Shown piece by piece: positions 1 through 8,923 of a DNA stretch of 64,000 nucleotides. The position numbers and the translations under genes are program-made. Within the stretch, counting starts at the first letter, position 1; each line of letters starts with the position of its first letter. Under the pieces are notes generated by a model, which searched no databases, was not told the origin of the DNA, and saw only the letters and a program-made list of their open reading frames with translations. The DNA comes from an uncultured Mycobacteriaceae bacterium (lineage in GTDB: Bacteria; Actinomycetota; Actinomycetes; Mycobacteriales; Mycobacteriaceae): positions 62,001 through 126,000 of the forward strand of contig CADEGF010000009.1 of assembly GCA_902826815.1 (NCBI GenBank). The letters run 5' to 3'.

Positions 1-377
1 GCCACCCGCTGGTCGGGCGTCAACCGCTCCAGCACCACCATGGCCGCGAACCTCGCGTCCTCACCCGCCACAACGGCCTCGAGCGGATCGTTGCCGTCGA
101 AGCCGGTCACCACCGGTTCTGGTAACCACTCTCCGACGTAGGTCTCGCGCCGATGTGCCGCCGAGCGCAACCGGTCAAGGCCCAACCTGCTGACCACCGT
201 CGTCAGCCAGGCCCGCAGGTCGGTGATCTCGCGCGAACGCTCGTTGCGATCCCAGCGCAGCCATGCGTCCTGGACGACGTCTTCGGCGTCGGCGAGAGTT
301 CCGGTGAGCCGATACGCCACAGCCAGCAGATGCGGACGTAGATCCTCGAACTCGTCGACTCGCGTGCTCGCGGTCAT
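1..377 (-). CDS. sigJ: ECF sigma factor SigJ (N-terminal part; cut by window edge)
   Basis: Reading the minus strand from the ATG at 377 gives 125 codons that run off the left edge. The product begins MTASTRVDEFEDLRPHLLAV and contains a sigma-70 region 2 core (YRLTGTLADAEDVVQDAWLRW) followed by WLTTVVSRLGLDRLRSAAHRR, the region 2-to-4 linker typical of the ECF41/SigJ group. These sigma factors direct RNA polymerase to stress or special promoters and carry a SnoaL-like C-terminal domain, which lies outside the window. The gene diverges from the permease at 491. In M. tuberculosis sigJ (Rv3328c) sits directly beside Rv3329; here about 25 kb separates it from the equivalent aminotransferase. Family assignment is confident, orthology likely. 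Confidence 0.9.
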   Translation of the reverse strand, partial: MTASTRVDEFEDLRPHLLAVAYRLTGTLADAEDVVQDAWLRWDRNERSREITDLRAWLTTVVSRLGLDRLRSAAHRRETYVGEWLPEPVVTGFDGNDPLEAVVAGEDARFAAMVVLERLTPDQRV

Positions 378-477
378 GAAACAAGTCTAGAAGCTCGCAT
401 CGGTTACTGATTTCGTCGCCCGTCATGACCCTGTGAACGATTTCGGTGTACAACTCACAGAATCTCCACTGGAACCG

Positions 478-483
478 TATATT
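478..483 (+). promoter_or_regulatory. -10 box for the APC permease (leaderless start)
   Basis: TATATT fits the mycobacterial TANNNT -10 consensus and is followed by seven bases and then the ATG at 491. A transcript would begin at or very near the start codon. This supports 491 over the upstream in-frame ATG at 446. No clear -35 is seen. Confidence 0.5.
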
Positions 484-490
484 TCCGCAC

Positions 491-1999
491 ATGGCAATCA
501 CGGAAGCTGCGGCTCCGGCGGTCGGCGATAAGGGTCTGCAGGCCGGTGCCATCGGTCTGGTCGGCAACGTGGTCATCGGCTTGGCCGCCGTCGCGCCCGC
601 CTACAGCCTGGCGGCCACCCTCGGCTACGTCGTTCTCGCCGTCGGCGAGAAGGCGCCGTCGATGTTCATCCTCGCCTTCATCCCGATGTTGCTCGTGGCG
701 TTCGCTTACAAGGAGTTGTCACAGGACACGCCCGACTGCGGCACCACCTTCACGTGGGGTACCAAGGCATTCGGGCCGTGGATCGGATGGATCGGCGGCT
801 GGGGCCTTGCCGTATCGGCGATCATCGTGCTCGCCAACGTGGCCGAGGTCGCCGCGATCTACCTGTTCAAGTTCCTTGGCCTGGACGAGCTTGCGGAGAA
901 CCTGTTCGCCAAGGTGCTGCTCGGGTCGTTCTTCATCGTCGCGATGACGCTGCTGTCCGCCCGCGGCATCGTGGTGTCCGAAAGGGTCCAGAACGTCTTG
1001 ATCGCCATTCAGTTCGGCGTGCTGATCGTCGCGAGCGTCATCGCGCTGATCCGGGTGTTCTCGGGTACCGCGGGCGCACAGGCGATCAGTCCGCAACTGT
1101 CGTGGCTATGGCCCTCCGGCCTCGACCTGTCGTCGATCGCGGCGGCGATCATCCTGTGCGTCTTCATCTACTGGGGGTGGGACGCCTGCCTGGCCGTCGG
1201 CGAGGAAACCAAGGATCCGGGTCGCACACCCGGCATCGCCGCGTTGATCACCACGCTGATCCTGGTGTGCACCTACGTGCTGGTCGCTTATGCGGTGCAG
1301 TCGTTCTCCGGGTTCGGTGACGTCGGTATCGGCCTGAACAACGCGATGAACACCGACGACGTGCTCACCGTGCTCGGTGAGCCCGTCGCAGGTCCGATTC
1401 TGGCGTCGCTGCTGCTGTTGACGGTTTCGGTGTCGGCGCTGTCATCCACCCAGACGACCATCCTGCCGACCGCACGCGGCACGCTGTCGATGGCGGTCTA
1501 CGAGGCCATCCCGAAGCGGTTCGCCACCGTCCACCCGCGCTATATGACGCCCGCATTCGGCACTATCGTGATGGGCCTTTCGGCGCTGTTCTTCTACCTG
1601 CTGCTGACCTTCCTTTCGGAGAACGCACTCGCCGATTCGATCGCCTCGCTTGGCCTCGCAGTGGCGTTCTACTACGGCATCACCGCGTTCGCGTGCGTGT
1701 GGTACTTCCGCGGGACCCTGTTCGAATCGGTGCGGAACTTCTTGTTCCGCGGCCTGTTTCCGTTTCTCGGCGGGGCTTTCATGGCGGCAGCGTTCATTAT
1801 CAGCGCCAAGGACATGATCCAGCCCGATTACGGCTACACGGCGTTCGGTTCGATCGGCGGCGTCTTCGTCCTCGGTGTCGGCATGCTGGTACTGGGTATC
1901 CCGCTGATGCTGGCCTGCTTCGCATTCGGCACCAAGCGGTTCTTCCGCGGTGAAACGCTGAACGCGGGCACCGAAGTCAAGGTCCCCGACGTCTTCTAG
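491..1999 (+). CDS. APC superfamily amino acid/amine permease
   Basis: A 502-residue multi-spanning membrane protein with about 12 hydrophobic segments. The N-terminal segment GNVVIGLAAVAPAYSLAATLG is the unwound TM1 motif typical of APC transporters, and PDCGTTFTWGTKAFGPWIGW follows near TM3. Such proteins import amino acids or amines by cation coupling; the substrate cannot be read from sequence. ATG 491 is chosen because a TANNNT box precedes it. A universal stress protein gene follows after 29 bases and a GabD1-like dehydrogenase after that, suggesting a unit for uptake and oxidation of an amino compound such as GABA (inference). A close paralogue is cut by the right edge of the window at 62500. 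Confidence 0.88.
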   Translation: MAITEAAAPAVGDKGLQAGAIGLVGNVVIGLAAVAPAYSLAATLGYVVLAVGEKAPSMFILAFIPMLLVAFAYKELSQDTPDCGTTFTWGTKAFGPWIGWIGGWGLAVSAIIVLANVAEVAAIYLFKFLGLDELAENLFAKVLLGSFFIVAMTLLSARGIVVSERVQNVLIAIQFGVLIVASVIALIRVFSGTAGAQAISPQLSWLWPSGLDLSSIAAAIILCVFIYWGWDACLAVGEETKDPGRTPGIAALITTLILVCTYVLVAYAVQSFSGFGDVGIGLNNAMNTDDVLTVLGEPVAGPILASLLLLTVSVSALSSTQTTILPTARGTLSMAVYEAIPKRFATVHPRYMTPAFGTIVMGLSALFFYLLLTFLSENALADSIASLGLAVAFYYGITAFACVWYFRGTLFESVRNFLFRGLFPFLGGAFMAAAFIISAKDMIQPDYGYTAFGSIGGVFVLGVGMLVLGIPLMLACFAFGTKRFFRGETLNAGTEVKVPDVF

Positions 2000-2028
2000 A
2001 GAGCGCAGATGAAACCACCGGAGCGACA

Positions 2029-2892
2029 ATGCATCTGACCGTCGGGTACCTGGCGACCCCGACCGGCGACGACGGCGTCGCGCTGGCTGGCGCGATCGCC
2101 AAGACCTTCGACGCCGAGGTGGATGTCGTCCTCGTGGTTCGCGAGGAGATGCCGGACGGGCATCCTGGCCGGGCCGAGTATCAGCAACTCTTGGTCAACA
2201 GGGGCAAGGACTGGATCTCCCGCGCCGTCGGCGCGCTGGCCGACCGCGGAGTGAAGGCAGCCTCGACCGTGCTCGTCGGGGAGTCGTTCGCCGGATCGTT
2301 GATCGACTTCGCCGAGAAGATGGACTCGGACCTGATCGTGATCGGCGGTGCCCGTGACGGCATCTTCGGCGGCCACGTCATCGGATCGGTCACCGGCGCC
2401 CTGCTGCACGCCTCGCCGATCCCGATCGCGCTGGCACCGCGTGGCTACCATGAGGACGCGCCCGACACCGTCACCGCCGTGACTGCCGCCGTCCCGACCC
2501 GACCCGGCGACGACAACCCATTGCCCTTCGCACTGACGCTGGCCAGTGCGGCGAACCTGCCGATCCGGATGGTGTCGCTGGTGTCGGCAGAGAACCTCTC
2601 CGAGGCAGGCAGCGCCAAGGAGGTGCGCCAGATTCAGGTCGCGGCCGCCGAGGAGAATCTTCTGCGCGCGGCACGAGCGTTGCCGGATGCGCCCGAAATC
2701 GAGTCACTGGTCGCCGACGGGTTGACACTGGAGTCGGCGCTCAAGAAGCTCAACTGGAAGGACACCGACGTGTTGGTGGTCGGCTCGAGTAGGTTTGCTG
2801 CGCCACGGCGAATCTTCTTGGGGTCCACCGCAGCTCGTATCCTGGCTGGTACGGATGCGCCGGTGATCGTGGTACCGCGCGAGGACGCCTGA
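2029..2892 (+). CDS. Tandem-domain universal stress protein (UspA family)
   Basis: A 287-residue cytosolic protein with two UspA domains, about 1-140 and 155-285. Each ends in the nucleotide-binding loop G-x2-G/R-x9-G-S/T: GGARDGIFGGHVIGSVTG near 104-121 and GSSRFAAPRRIFLGSTAARI near 250-270. This implies an ATP-binding Usp. It lies 29 bases after the permease and 42 before the aldehyde dehydrogenase on the same strand, so it probably belongs to one operon. Usp genes beside APC permeases are common in actinobacteria, where the Usp may modulate the transporter (inference). The start has a weak GGAGCG ribosome site. Confidence 0.88.
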   Translation: MHLTVGYLATPTGDDGVALAGAIAKTFDAEVDVVLVVREEMPDGHPGRAEYQQLLVNRGKDWISRAVGALADRGVKAASTVLVGESFAGSLIDFAEKMDSDLIVIGGARDGIFGGHVIGSVTGALLHASPIPIALAPRGYHEDAPDTVTAVTAAVPTRPGDDNPLPFALTLASAANLPIRMVSLVSAENLSEAGSAKEVRQIQVAAAEENLLRAARALPDAPEIESLVADGLTLESALKKLNWKDTDVLVVGSSRFAAPRRIFLGSTAARILAGTDAPVIVVPREDA

Positions 2893-2934
2893 AGACTTTT
2901 CAAGAGGCCTGACGATAAAAGGAGAGAACAGCAA

Positions 2935-4284
2935 ATGAGCACGTCTTTGTATGCCGTAACCGACCCGTCTACAGGCGAGGTGGTCAAGGAGTACCCGACC
3001 GCGACGGATCAGCAGATCGAAGCCGCCGTCGCGGCGGCCAGCAAGGCCCACAGCGAGTGGTCGCGAGGGTCGACGGTGGCCGACCGCGCCGAGCTGATCC
3101 GCAAGGTCGGCAAACTGCACACCGAGCGCAAGACCGAGCTCGCGAAGATCATCAATCGTGAGATGGGCAAGCCGATCGACCAGTCCGAGGGCGAGGCCGA
3201 GTTCAGCGGCGCGATCTACGAGTACTACGCCGACAACGCCGAGAAATTCCTCGCCGACGAACCCATCAAGCTCCTCGAGGGCGAGGGTTCTGCGCTCATC
3301 CGGCGCAGCTCGGTCGGCGTGCTGCTCGGCATTATGCCGTGGAACTACCCGTACTACCAGGTCGCCCGGTTCGCGGGTCCGAACCTGACGCTGGGCAACA
3401 CCATCCTGCTCAAGCACGCTCCGCAGTGCCCCGAGTCGGCTGCGGCAATGCAGCAGATCTTCGACGACGCCGGGTATCCCCCAGGCGCCTACGTCAACAT
3501 CTACGCGACCAATGAACAGATCGCGGAGATCATCGCCGACCCGCGCATCCAAGGGGTTTCGCTGACCGGCTCCGAGCGCGCGGGGGCCGCCGTCGCGGAG
3601 GTCGCGGGCCGCAACCTGAAGAAGGTCGTCCTCGAGCTCGGCGGCTCCGATCCGTTCGTCCTGCTGAGCTCCGATGACCTGGACGCCACGGTGGAGGCAG
3701 CCATCGACGGTCGGTTCGAGAACACCGGGCAGGCCTGCAACGCCGCGAAGCGGATCATCGTCTCCGAGGGCATCTACGACGATTTCCTTGACAAGTTCAC
3801 GAAGGCCGTACTGGCGAAGGCCGACGGGCTTGCCCCGCTGTCGTCGGTAGCGGCGGCCGACCGGCTGGACGAGCAGGTGAAGCGGGCCGTCGACGACGGT
3901 GCCACCCTGGTCTCCGACGGCAAGCGCAGCGGCGCGTTCTTCCCGCCGGGTGTGCTCACCAACGTGTCCCCGAAGTCGCCGTCCTACAAGGAGGAGCTGT
4001 TCGGACCGGTCGCGACGGTGTACAAGGTCGGCTCCGAGGAAGAGGCCGTGGAGCTGGCCAACGACACGCCGTTCGGGCTCGGCTCCTACGTCTTCACCAC
4101 CGATGACGAGCAGGCCAAGCGTGTTGCCGACCGCATCGAGGCAGGCATGGTGTTCGTCAATGCCGTTGGCGCAGAAGGCGTCGAGCTGCCGTTCGGCGGC
4201 GTGAAGCGATCCGGTTTCGGCCGCGAACTCGGCCGCTACGGCATCGACGAATTCGTCAACAAGAAGCTGATCCGCATCAGCTAG
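2935..4284 (+). CDS. NAD(P)-dependent aldehyde dehydrogenase, GabD1-like (succinate-semialdehyde dehydrogenase)
   Basis: A 449-residue ALDH-superfamily enzyme, the compact length of mycobacterial GabD1. Key residues are visible: PWNYP with Asn137, Lys160 of the cofactor site, Glu234 in LELGG, and the nucleophile Cys268 in ENTGQACNAAKR. Gene order after a permease suggests oxidation of a semialdehyde such as succinate semialdehyde from GABA, but other aldehydes remain possible. An AGGAGA ribosome site lies 10 bases before the ATG. The gene is convergent with hyuB, with only 10 bases between the two stop codons and no clear terminator. Confidence 0.82.
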   Translation: MSTSLYAVTDPSTGEVVKEYPTATDQQIEAAVAAASKAHSEWSRGSTVADRAELIRKVGKLHTERKTELAKIINREMGKPIDQSEGEAEFSGAIYEYYADNAEKFLADEPIKLLEGEGSALIRRSSVGVLLGIMPWNYPYYQVARFAGPNLTLGNTILLKHAPQCPESAAAMQQIFDDAGYPPGAYVNIYATNEQIAEIIADPRIQGVSLTGSERAGAAVAEVAGRNLKKVVLELGGSDPFVLLSSDDLDATVEAAIDGRFENTGQACNAAKRIIVSEGIYDDFLDKFTKAVLAKADGLAPLSSVAAADRLDEQVKRAVDDGATLVSDGKRSGAFFPPGVLTNVSPKSPSYKEELFGPVATVYKVGSEEEAVELANDTPFGLGSYVFTTDDEQAKRVADRIEAGMVFVNAVGAEGVELPFGGVKRSGFGRELGRYGIDEFVNKKLIRIS

Positions 4285-4294
4285 AACCCAACCG

Positions 4295-5929
4295 TCACAG
4301 TCGTTCGTTGCGTTCGTCGAACGCGCGCGCCTCTGGCGTGCGCGCTCGGGGATCGCCGTAGCCACCGCCGCCCGCGGTCTCCACCCGGACCACGGTGCCC
4401 GGTTGCAGCGTCAGCGACGCCTTGTCGGCAAGGCCTGCGATCTCACGGCCGTCGGCACCGATGACCGTGACGGTCGTCGCCCTCGCGTCTCCGCCCCCGT
4501 GCGCACCCCTCGGGACGAAGTCGGGGTGGGTTTGTTCGCAGTAGTACGTGACGCGTTGTGGGGTGTCGATGATCTGGTACTCCCTGCGAAGCCCCAGACC
4601 GCCGTTGAAGGTACCCAGCCCCTGTGAGCCGGAGACGAATTCGGTCTTCAGCACCCGCACGCTGTAGTTGGTCTCGACCACTTCGGTTGGCATGACGCCG
4701 ACGTTCGACATGTAGGTGTCGACACCGTCGATACCGTCTCCGAACGCGGTGGCACCGGTGCCGCCGCCGACGACGTCGGCCATCACCGACGGATGGCCGG
4801 TCAGCGGGCTGACCGAGCCGACGTTGAAGCAGAAGAAGCTCACGGTGCTACTGCCGACCGCGGTCTGCGGCCACATCACGGCCATGGCGCGGATCAGGGT
4901 ATCGGCGAAACGCTGACACGTGTTGTGCCGCACTGAAACCGCTGCAGGCGGCTCGGGGTTGAGCACAATCCCGGCAGGGGCGTCGACGTCTACCGCCCTC
5001 AGCAGGCCGTCGTTGGCGCCGAGGTCCGGTGCGACCACCGCACGGACCGCGTAGACGATGCCTGCGCGCGAACTGGCCCACGGCACGTTCATCGCGCCCG
5101 CGACCTGCCGGTCGGAGCCGGACAGGTCGATCGCAAGTCGTTCGCCGCGTTTGACCACCCGCACGTGGATGCGGGTCGGCGCGCCGCCGCGGCCGTCGTC
5201 GTCGAGAAAACCCTCGGCCTCAGCCTCACCGTCGGGCAGGGCTCGCAATGCCGTCTTCACCCCGTCCTCCACCGAGTCGAGCATGCCCTCCATCACCGCG
5301 AGCACCGTGTCGGTGCCGTAGCTCGACGCCAGCTCGGAGACCCGTTCATCGCCAAGCGCGCACGCGGCACGCTGGGCCCGTAGGTCGCTGATCGTGCTTC
5401 GTGGATCGCGGATGTTCTCGGTGATGACCGCGATCAAGTCGTCGTTCTCCACGCCCGCGATCGACAGCCGCACCGGCGGCAGCACCAGCCCCTCACCGAA
5501 GATGTCCTCCAGTTCGGGGCCCTCGCTGCCGGGGTTCACCCCACCCACGTCGATGTGATGCGCAGCCGTTCCCGCCCAGGCGACCAGCCTGCCGTCACGG
5601 AAGACCGGACAGATGACGTTTACGTCGGGCAGGTGCATGGCACCCATGAACGGGTGGTTGGAGATGAACGCGTCGCCGGGGGTGATCCGGCCCTCCCACC
5701 GCTCGATGATGGCCTTGACCACCAGCGACATCGCACCGAGCTGCGCCGGGATGTAGTCGGCCTGCGCGACGAGTTCGCCGCCCGCGGTGAAAAGGGCGCA
5801 CGAGAAGTCGTCCATGTCGCGGATGATCGGGCTGTAGCTCGAGCGCTTGAGGACGTTGCCCATCTCCTCGGCTGCCGACTGCAGCGCGGCCGCGACAACC
5901 TCGAATGTCACGGTGTCGATTTGCGTCAT
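4295..5929 (-). CDS. hyuB: Hydantoinase B / oxoprolinase family, large hydrolase subunit B
   Basis: A 544-residue HyuB/OplB-type protein starting MTQIDTVTFEVVAAALQSAAEEMGN. The family motif around SYSPIIRDMDDFSCALF and the FISNHPFMGAMHLPDVNV metal/substrate region are present. With HyuA it performs ATP-dependent opening of a cyclic amide (5-oxoproline, N-methylhydantoin, caprolactam or pyrrolidone in known members). The start overlaps the hyuA stop by four bases (ATGA), so the two are translationally coupled. The substrate cannot be decided from sequence. Genes for gamma-glutamyl hydrolysis, GABA-type aldehyde oxidation and amide transport in the same block favour 5-oxoproline or a lactam (inference). 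Confidence 0.88.
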   Translation of the reverse strand: MTQIDTVTFEVVAAALQSAAEEMGNVLKRSSYSPIIRDMDDFSCALFTAGGELVAQADYIPAQLGAMSLVVKAIIERWEGRITPGDAFISNHPFMGAMHLPDVNVICPVFRDGRLVAWAGTAAHHIDVGGVNPGSEGPELEDIFGEGLVLPPVRLSIAGVENDDLIAVITENIRDPRSTISDLRAQRAACALGDERVSELASSYGTDTVLAVMEGMLDSVEDGVKTALRALPDGEAEAEGFLDDDGRGGAPTRIHVRVVKRGERLAIDLSGSDRQVAGAMNVPWASSRAGIVYAVRAVVAPDLGANDGLLRAVDVDAPAGIVLNPEPPAAVSVRHNTCQRFADTLIRAMAVMWPQTAVGSSTVSFFCFNVGSVSPLTGHPSVMADVVGGGTGATAFGDGIDGVDTYMSNVGVMPTEVVETNYSVRVLKTEFVSGSQGLGTFNGGLGLRREYQIIDTPQRVTYYCEQTHPDFVPRGAHGGGDARATTVTVIGADGREIAGLADKASLTLQPGTVVRVETAGGGGYGDPRARTPEARAFDERNERL

Positions 5930-7977
5930 CGACGGCCTCCGTCCGTGATGACGATGTCACCGTCGGTCCCGACCGCGGCGTGCTGCCCCTCGAGAAGCAC
6001 TGTGGTCGAATCCATCTGGCGAATGATCGCGGGACCGTCGATGCCGTCGCCGCGGGCAAGCAACGAACGTTCGTAGACGGCCATCTCCGTGGCGGCGAAT
6101 CCCGGTATGCGTACCTGCCTGCTCGCGACGACCGCCCGGTCGACGCCGCCCGTGTCCTCGGCGCCGGTCGAGCCGAACTCCGGCCTGCCGTATTCGCCGA
6201 CCGCCATGATCCGCAGCGTCACCACCTCGACGGGTTCATCGCGGTTGGCGTGGCCATATCGCTCGGCATGCGCACCGTGGAACCGACCTGGGATCGCCCC
6301 GAGATCCTCACTCGCCCAACCCGAAAGAGGGACATTCAGCTCGTAGCCCTGGCCAACGTAGCGGCAGTCGACCGATGCCGACACCGCCACCTGACCATCC
6401 TGCGCGCCGTCAGCGACGAGTTGGCGGGTCGCCGAGGACGCCGACTCGGCGAACCAGCCCGCGATGACGTGCAGCGACTGCTCGTCGAACGTGGTGAGCA
6501 CCGTCTGCGCGTCGTCGAGTCGCAGCCCGGCGACCAACAGACCGTCTGCCGAGAAGAGCCCGGGCCAACTCGGTACGAGAACACTGTGAAGTCCCATGTG
6601 CCGCAACAACAGACCTGCATGCAAAGGACCCGCCCCGCCGAAGGGCACCAGGGTGAACTTTCGCGGGTCGAGGCCTCGCTCGACGCTGACCTTACGGACG
6701 GCGCGCACCATGTGGGCGAGTCCGATCGCGAGGATCGCCTCCGCGGCGTCACCGGTGTCCATCCCGACCAACCCGCCGACCCGATCGACGGCCGCGGCGG
6801 CTGCGTCGCGGTCGAGTACGAGGTCGTCGGCGAGCCCGTCGGTGCCGAGCGTTCCGAGTACGACGTGGGCGTCGGTGATGGTCGGCTCGATTCCGCCGCG
6901 CAGATAGCTCGCGGGACCCGGGTCGGCCTTGGCGGACTGCGGGCCCACCCGCAGCCGGCCGGTCTGGTCGGTCCATGCGATGCTGCCGCCGCCCGCGCCG
7001 ATGGTGTGGATGTCGACGGCAGGTGCGAGCAGCACGTGGTCCTTGACGGTCTGCGTTGTGGTGAACGGGATGCGGCGCGCGCGCACGAGACAGACGTCGG
7101 TCGAGGTGCCGCCCATGTCGAGGCTGATCACATCGTCGAGCCCGTGCCTTGCCGCGGACGCGACCAGCCCGGCGACCCCACCCGCCGGTCCCGACAGCAC
7201 CAGCCGGTGCGCACCGTCATCGGCTCTCCCGGCGGGCACGCTGCCTCCGTTGGACTGCATGACAAGGAAGGGCGCGGTGAGACCGGCAGCCGACAGCGCC
7301 GCCGCGGCGCGCTGCATATAGCCGCCGATCACCGGCCGCAGCGCCGCGTTGATCACCGTCGTCGCGGTGCGCGGGTACTCCCGGAACTCGCGGGCCACCT
7401 CGCTGGACAGCGTGACCGGCACGCCTGGAAGCGCTGCCCGCAACGCATCGCCGAGCCTGCGCTCGTGACCGTCGTCGATGTAGCTGAACAGCAGGCACAC
7501 CGCGATCGCACCGACGTCCAACTCCGACGCCATCGCCACGACCCGCTCGATCTCGGCATCCTCGAGCGCGACGAGCACCTCGCCGGTGCTGGTGATCCGC
7601 TCGGTCACCTCGATGCGCGCGAAGCGCTCGACGAGCTCGCTCGGCCGCTGGGGGGTGAGGCTGTAGACGTCGGGCCTGCTGGACTGGCGATATCCCATGA
7701 CGTCGCGGAACCCGCGGGTGGTCAGCAGCGCGACCGGAGCGAGGTTGTCGGTCAGCACGGCGTTGGTCGCGACGGTGGTGCCGTGGCATACCAGCGAGAC
7801 GTCCTCGACGGGCATTCCTTTCGATACCAGCGACGTGACAGCGGTAGACAGCGCACGCGACGGGTCAGCCGGCGTCGAGGCGACTTTGGCGACGAGGACG
7901 CGTCCGTCGCCGCACCGCGCAACGGCGTCGGTGAACGTGCCGCCTGCGTCGATACTCACCGTCCAACCTCGTTGCAC
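5926..7977 (-). CDS. hyuA: Hydantoinase A / oxoprolinase family, ATP-binding subunit A
   Basis: A 683-residue HyuA-type protein. The N-terminal phosphate-binding loop DAGGTFTDA (residues 10-18) and the second actin-fold motif SLDMGGTSTDVCLV place it in the ASKHA-fold HyuA_N plus Hydantoinase_A family. It would activate the cyclic amide carbonyl with ATP for the HyuB partner, whose gene overlaps it by four bases. It is divergent from the deacetylase operon at 8126, and the 148-base shared intergenic region holds a CGTC-N4-GACG inverted repeat at 8041-8056. The ATG at 7977 gives the expected family N terminus. Confidence 0.88.
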   Translation of the reverse strand: MQRGWTVSIDAGGTFTDAVARCGDGRVLVAKVASTPADPSRALSTAVTSLVSKGMPVEDVSLVCHGTTVATNAVLTDNLAPVALLTTRGFRDVMGYRQSSRPDVYSLTPQRPSELVERFARIEVTERITSTGEVLVALEDAEIERVVAMASELDVGAIAVCLLFSYIDDGHERRLGDALRAALPGVPVTLSSEVAREFREYPRTATTVINAALRPVIGGYMQRAAAALSAAGLTAPFLVMQSNGGSVPAGRADDGAHRLVLSGPAGGVAGLVASAARHGLDDVISLDMGGTSTDVCLVRARRIPFTTTQTVKDHVLLAPAVDIHTIGAGGGSIAWTDQTGRLRVGPQSAKADPGPASYLRGGIEPTITDAHVVLGTLGTDGLADDLVLDRDAAAAAVDRVGGLVGMDTGDAAEAILAIGLAHMVRAVRKVSVERGLDPRKFTLVPFGGAGPLHAGLLLRHMGLHSVLVPSWPGLFSADGLLVAGLRLDDAQTVLTTFDEQSLHVIAGWFAESASSATRQLVADGAQDGQVAVSASVDCRYVGQGYELNVPLSGWASEDLGAIPGRFHGAHAERYGHANRDEPVEVVTLRIMAVGEYGRPEFGSTGAEDTGGVDRAVVASRQVRIPGFAATEMAVYERSLLARGDGIDGPAIIRQMDSTTVLLEGQHAAVGTDGDIVITDGGRR

Positions 7978-8040
7978 CGATTGCCACCTCTCGACGGGCC
8001 CCAGTGCGCCAAGTACAGCGATCGCCGTAGGTGTTCGTCA

Positions 8041-8056
8041 TGCGTCATTCGACGGA
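8041..8056. promoter_or_regulatory. Candidate operator, CGTC-N4-GACG inverted repeat (copy 1)
   Basis: TGCGTCATTCGACGGA lies between divergent hyuA and the deacetylase gene, ending 70 bases before the latter's ATG. It shares the core CGTC-N4-GACG and the flanking GA with the perfect 16-base palindrome at 13334-13349, which ends 73 bases before the transporter binding-protein gene. Similar position and sequence suggest one regulator binds both, most simply the LuxR-sensor hybrid at 11577. The core is short for GC-rich DNA, so chance is possible. Confidence 0.35.
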
Positions 8057-8125
8057 CGGCAGACGCCGAGCGACTACGTCGAATTGCGGATGCTGGTTCG
8101 CCGCAGCGTGACGACAATCGTGGGA

Positions 8126-8923
8126 ATGGCTCCAGGACACGCTCTCAACTGGCCGAACGGGGCACGCTACGCCGCGACCGTCAGCTTCGACTTCGACGCC
8201 GAGGAGGTGTGGCTCGGCGAGGACCCGGCGAACGAGAACCGGCCAGGGGTGCTTTCGCAGGGCACCTACGGGCCCAAGGTCGCCATCCCCCTGCTGCTGG
8301 ACCTGCTCGAGCGTCACGACGTCAAGGCGACGTTCTTCATCTGCGGCGGCGACGCCGACCGACATCCCGAACGGGTGCGCGAGATTCTCGCCGCGGGTCA
8401 CGAGGTAGGCCACCACGGCTACACCCACCGCTCCCCGACCAACCTGACTCGCGACGAGGAAGAGGCTGAGCTCGTCAGGGGTCTCGAGTCGTTACGCGGC
8501 CTCGGCGCCGACGTGGTCGGCTACCGCTCACCGTCATGGGACTTCAGCCCGAATACGTTGACGTTGTTGGCCGCTCACGGTTTCGAGTACTCGTCGAACC
8601 TGATGGATGACATCCGTCCCTATCGTCATCCCGGCGGCATCGCGGAGTTGCCGGTGTCGTGGCTGCTCGACGACGCGCCGCACTTCTGGTTCGCAGGCGA
8701 CACCTGGAACAAGACCATCCGCACCGTTGACGAGGTCTACTCGCTGTGGAGCGACGAACTCGACGGCATCGCCGAGCTCGGCGCGCACTACATGCTGACG
8801 ATGCATCCTCAATTCATCGGCCGCCCGTCCCGGCTCAAGCTGCTCGACCGGCTGCTGAACGATATGAAGATGTCCGGAGCGTGGATCGCGCCTGGCCGCG
8901 ACGTGGCCCGGCTGGCCCCATGA
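8126..8923 (+). CDS. NodB/polysaccharide-deacetylase-fold hydrolase (possible imidase or amidohydrolase)
   Basis: A 265-residue cytosolic protein with no signal peptide. NodB motifs are present: SFDFDAEE with Asp22/Asp24 for base and metal, the metal pair His97-x3-His101 in GHHGYTH, and GYRSPSWDFS as motif 3. Cytosolic members include cyclic imide hydrolases and PuuE-type allantoinases rather than cell-wall enzymes. Given the hydantoinase pair next door, hydrolysis of a cyclic imide or ureide is plausible (inference). ATG 8126 is chosen because homology begins there; the open frame extends upstream without family features. The stop overlaps the next ATG by four bases, starting a coupled four-gene operon. 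Confidence 0.8.
   Translation: MAPGHALNWPNGARYAATVSFDFDAEEVWLGEDPANENRPGVLSQGTYGPKVAIPLLLDLLERHDVKATFFICGGDADRHPERVREILAAGHEVGHHGYTHRSPTNLTRDEEEAELVRGLESLRGLGADVVGYRSPSWDFSPNTLTLLAAHGFEYSSNLMDDIRPYRHPGGIAELPVSWLLDDAPHFWFAGDTWNKTIRTVDEVYSLWSDELDGIAELGAHYMLTMHPQFIGRPSRLKLLDRLLNDMKMSGAWIAPGRDVARLAP

Noticed and set aside
2704-4365. Minus-strand open frame of 553 codons
   Set aside because: Antisense to the aldehyde dehydrogenase, whose catalytic motifs are intact; composition is that of a shadow frame.
5905-8469. Plus-strand open frame of 854 codons opposite hyuB/hyuA
   Set aside because: It is antisense to two well-supported genes, is Arg/His/Asp-rich with no recognisable domain, and reflects GC-biased third positions.
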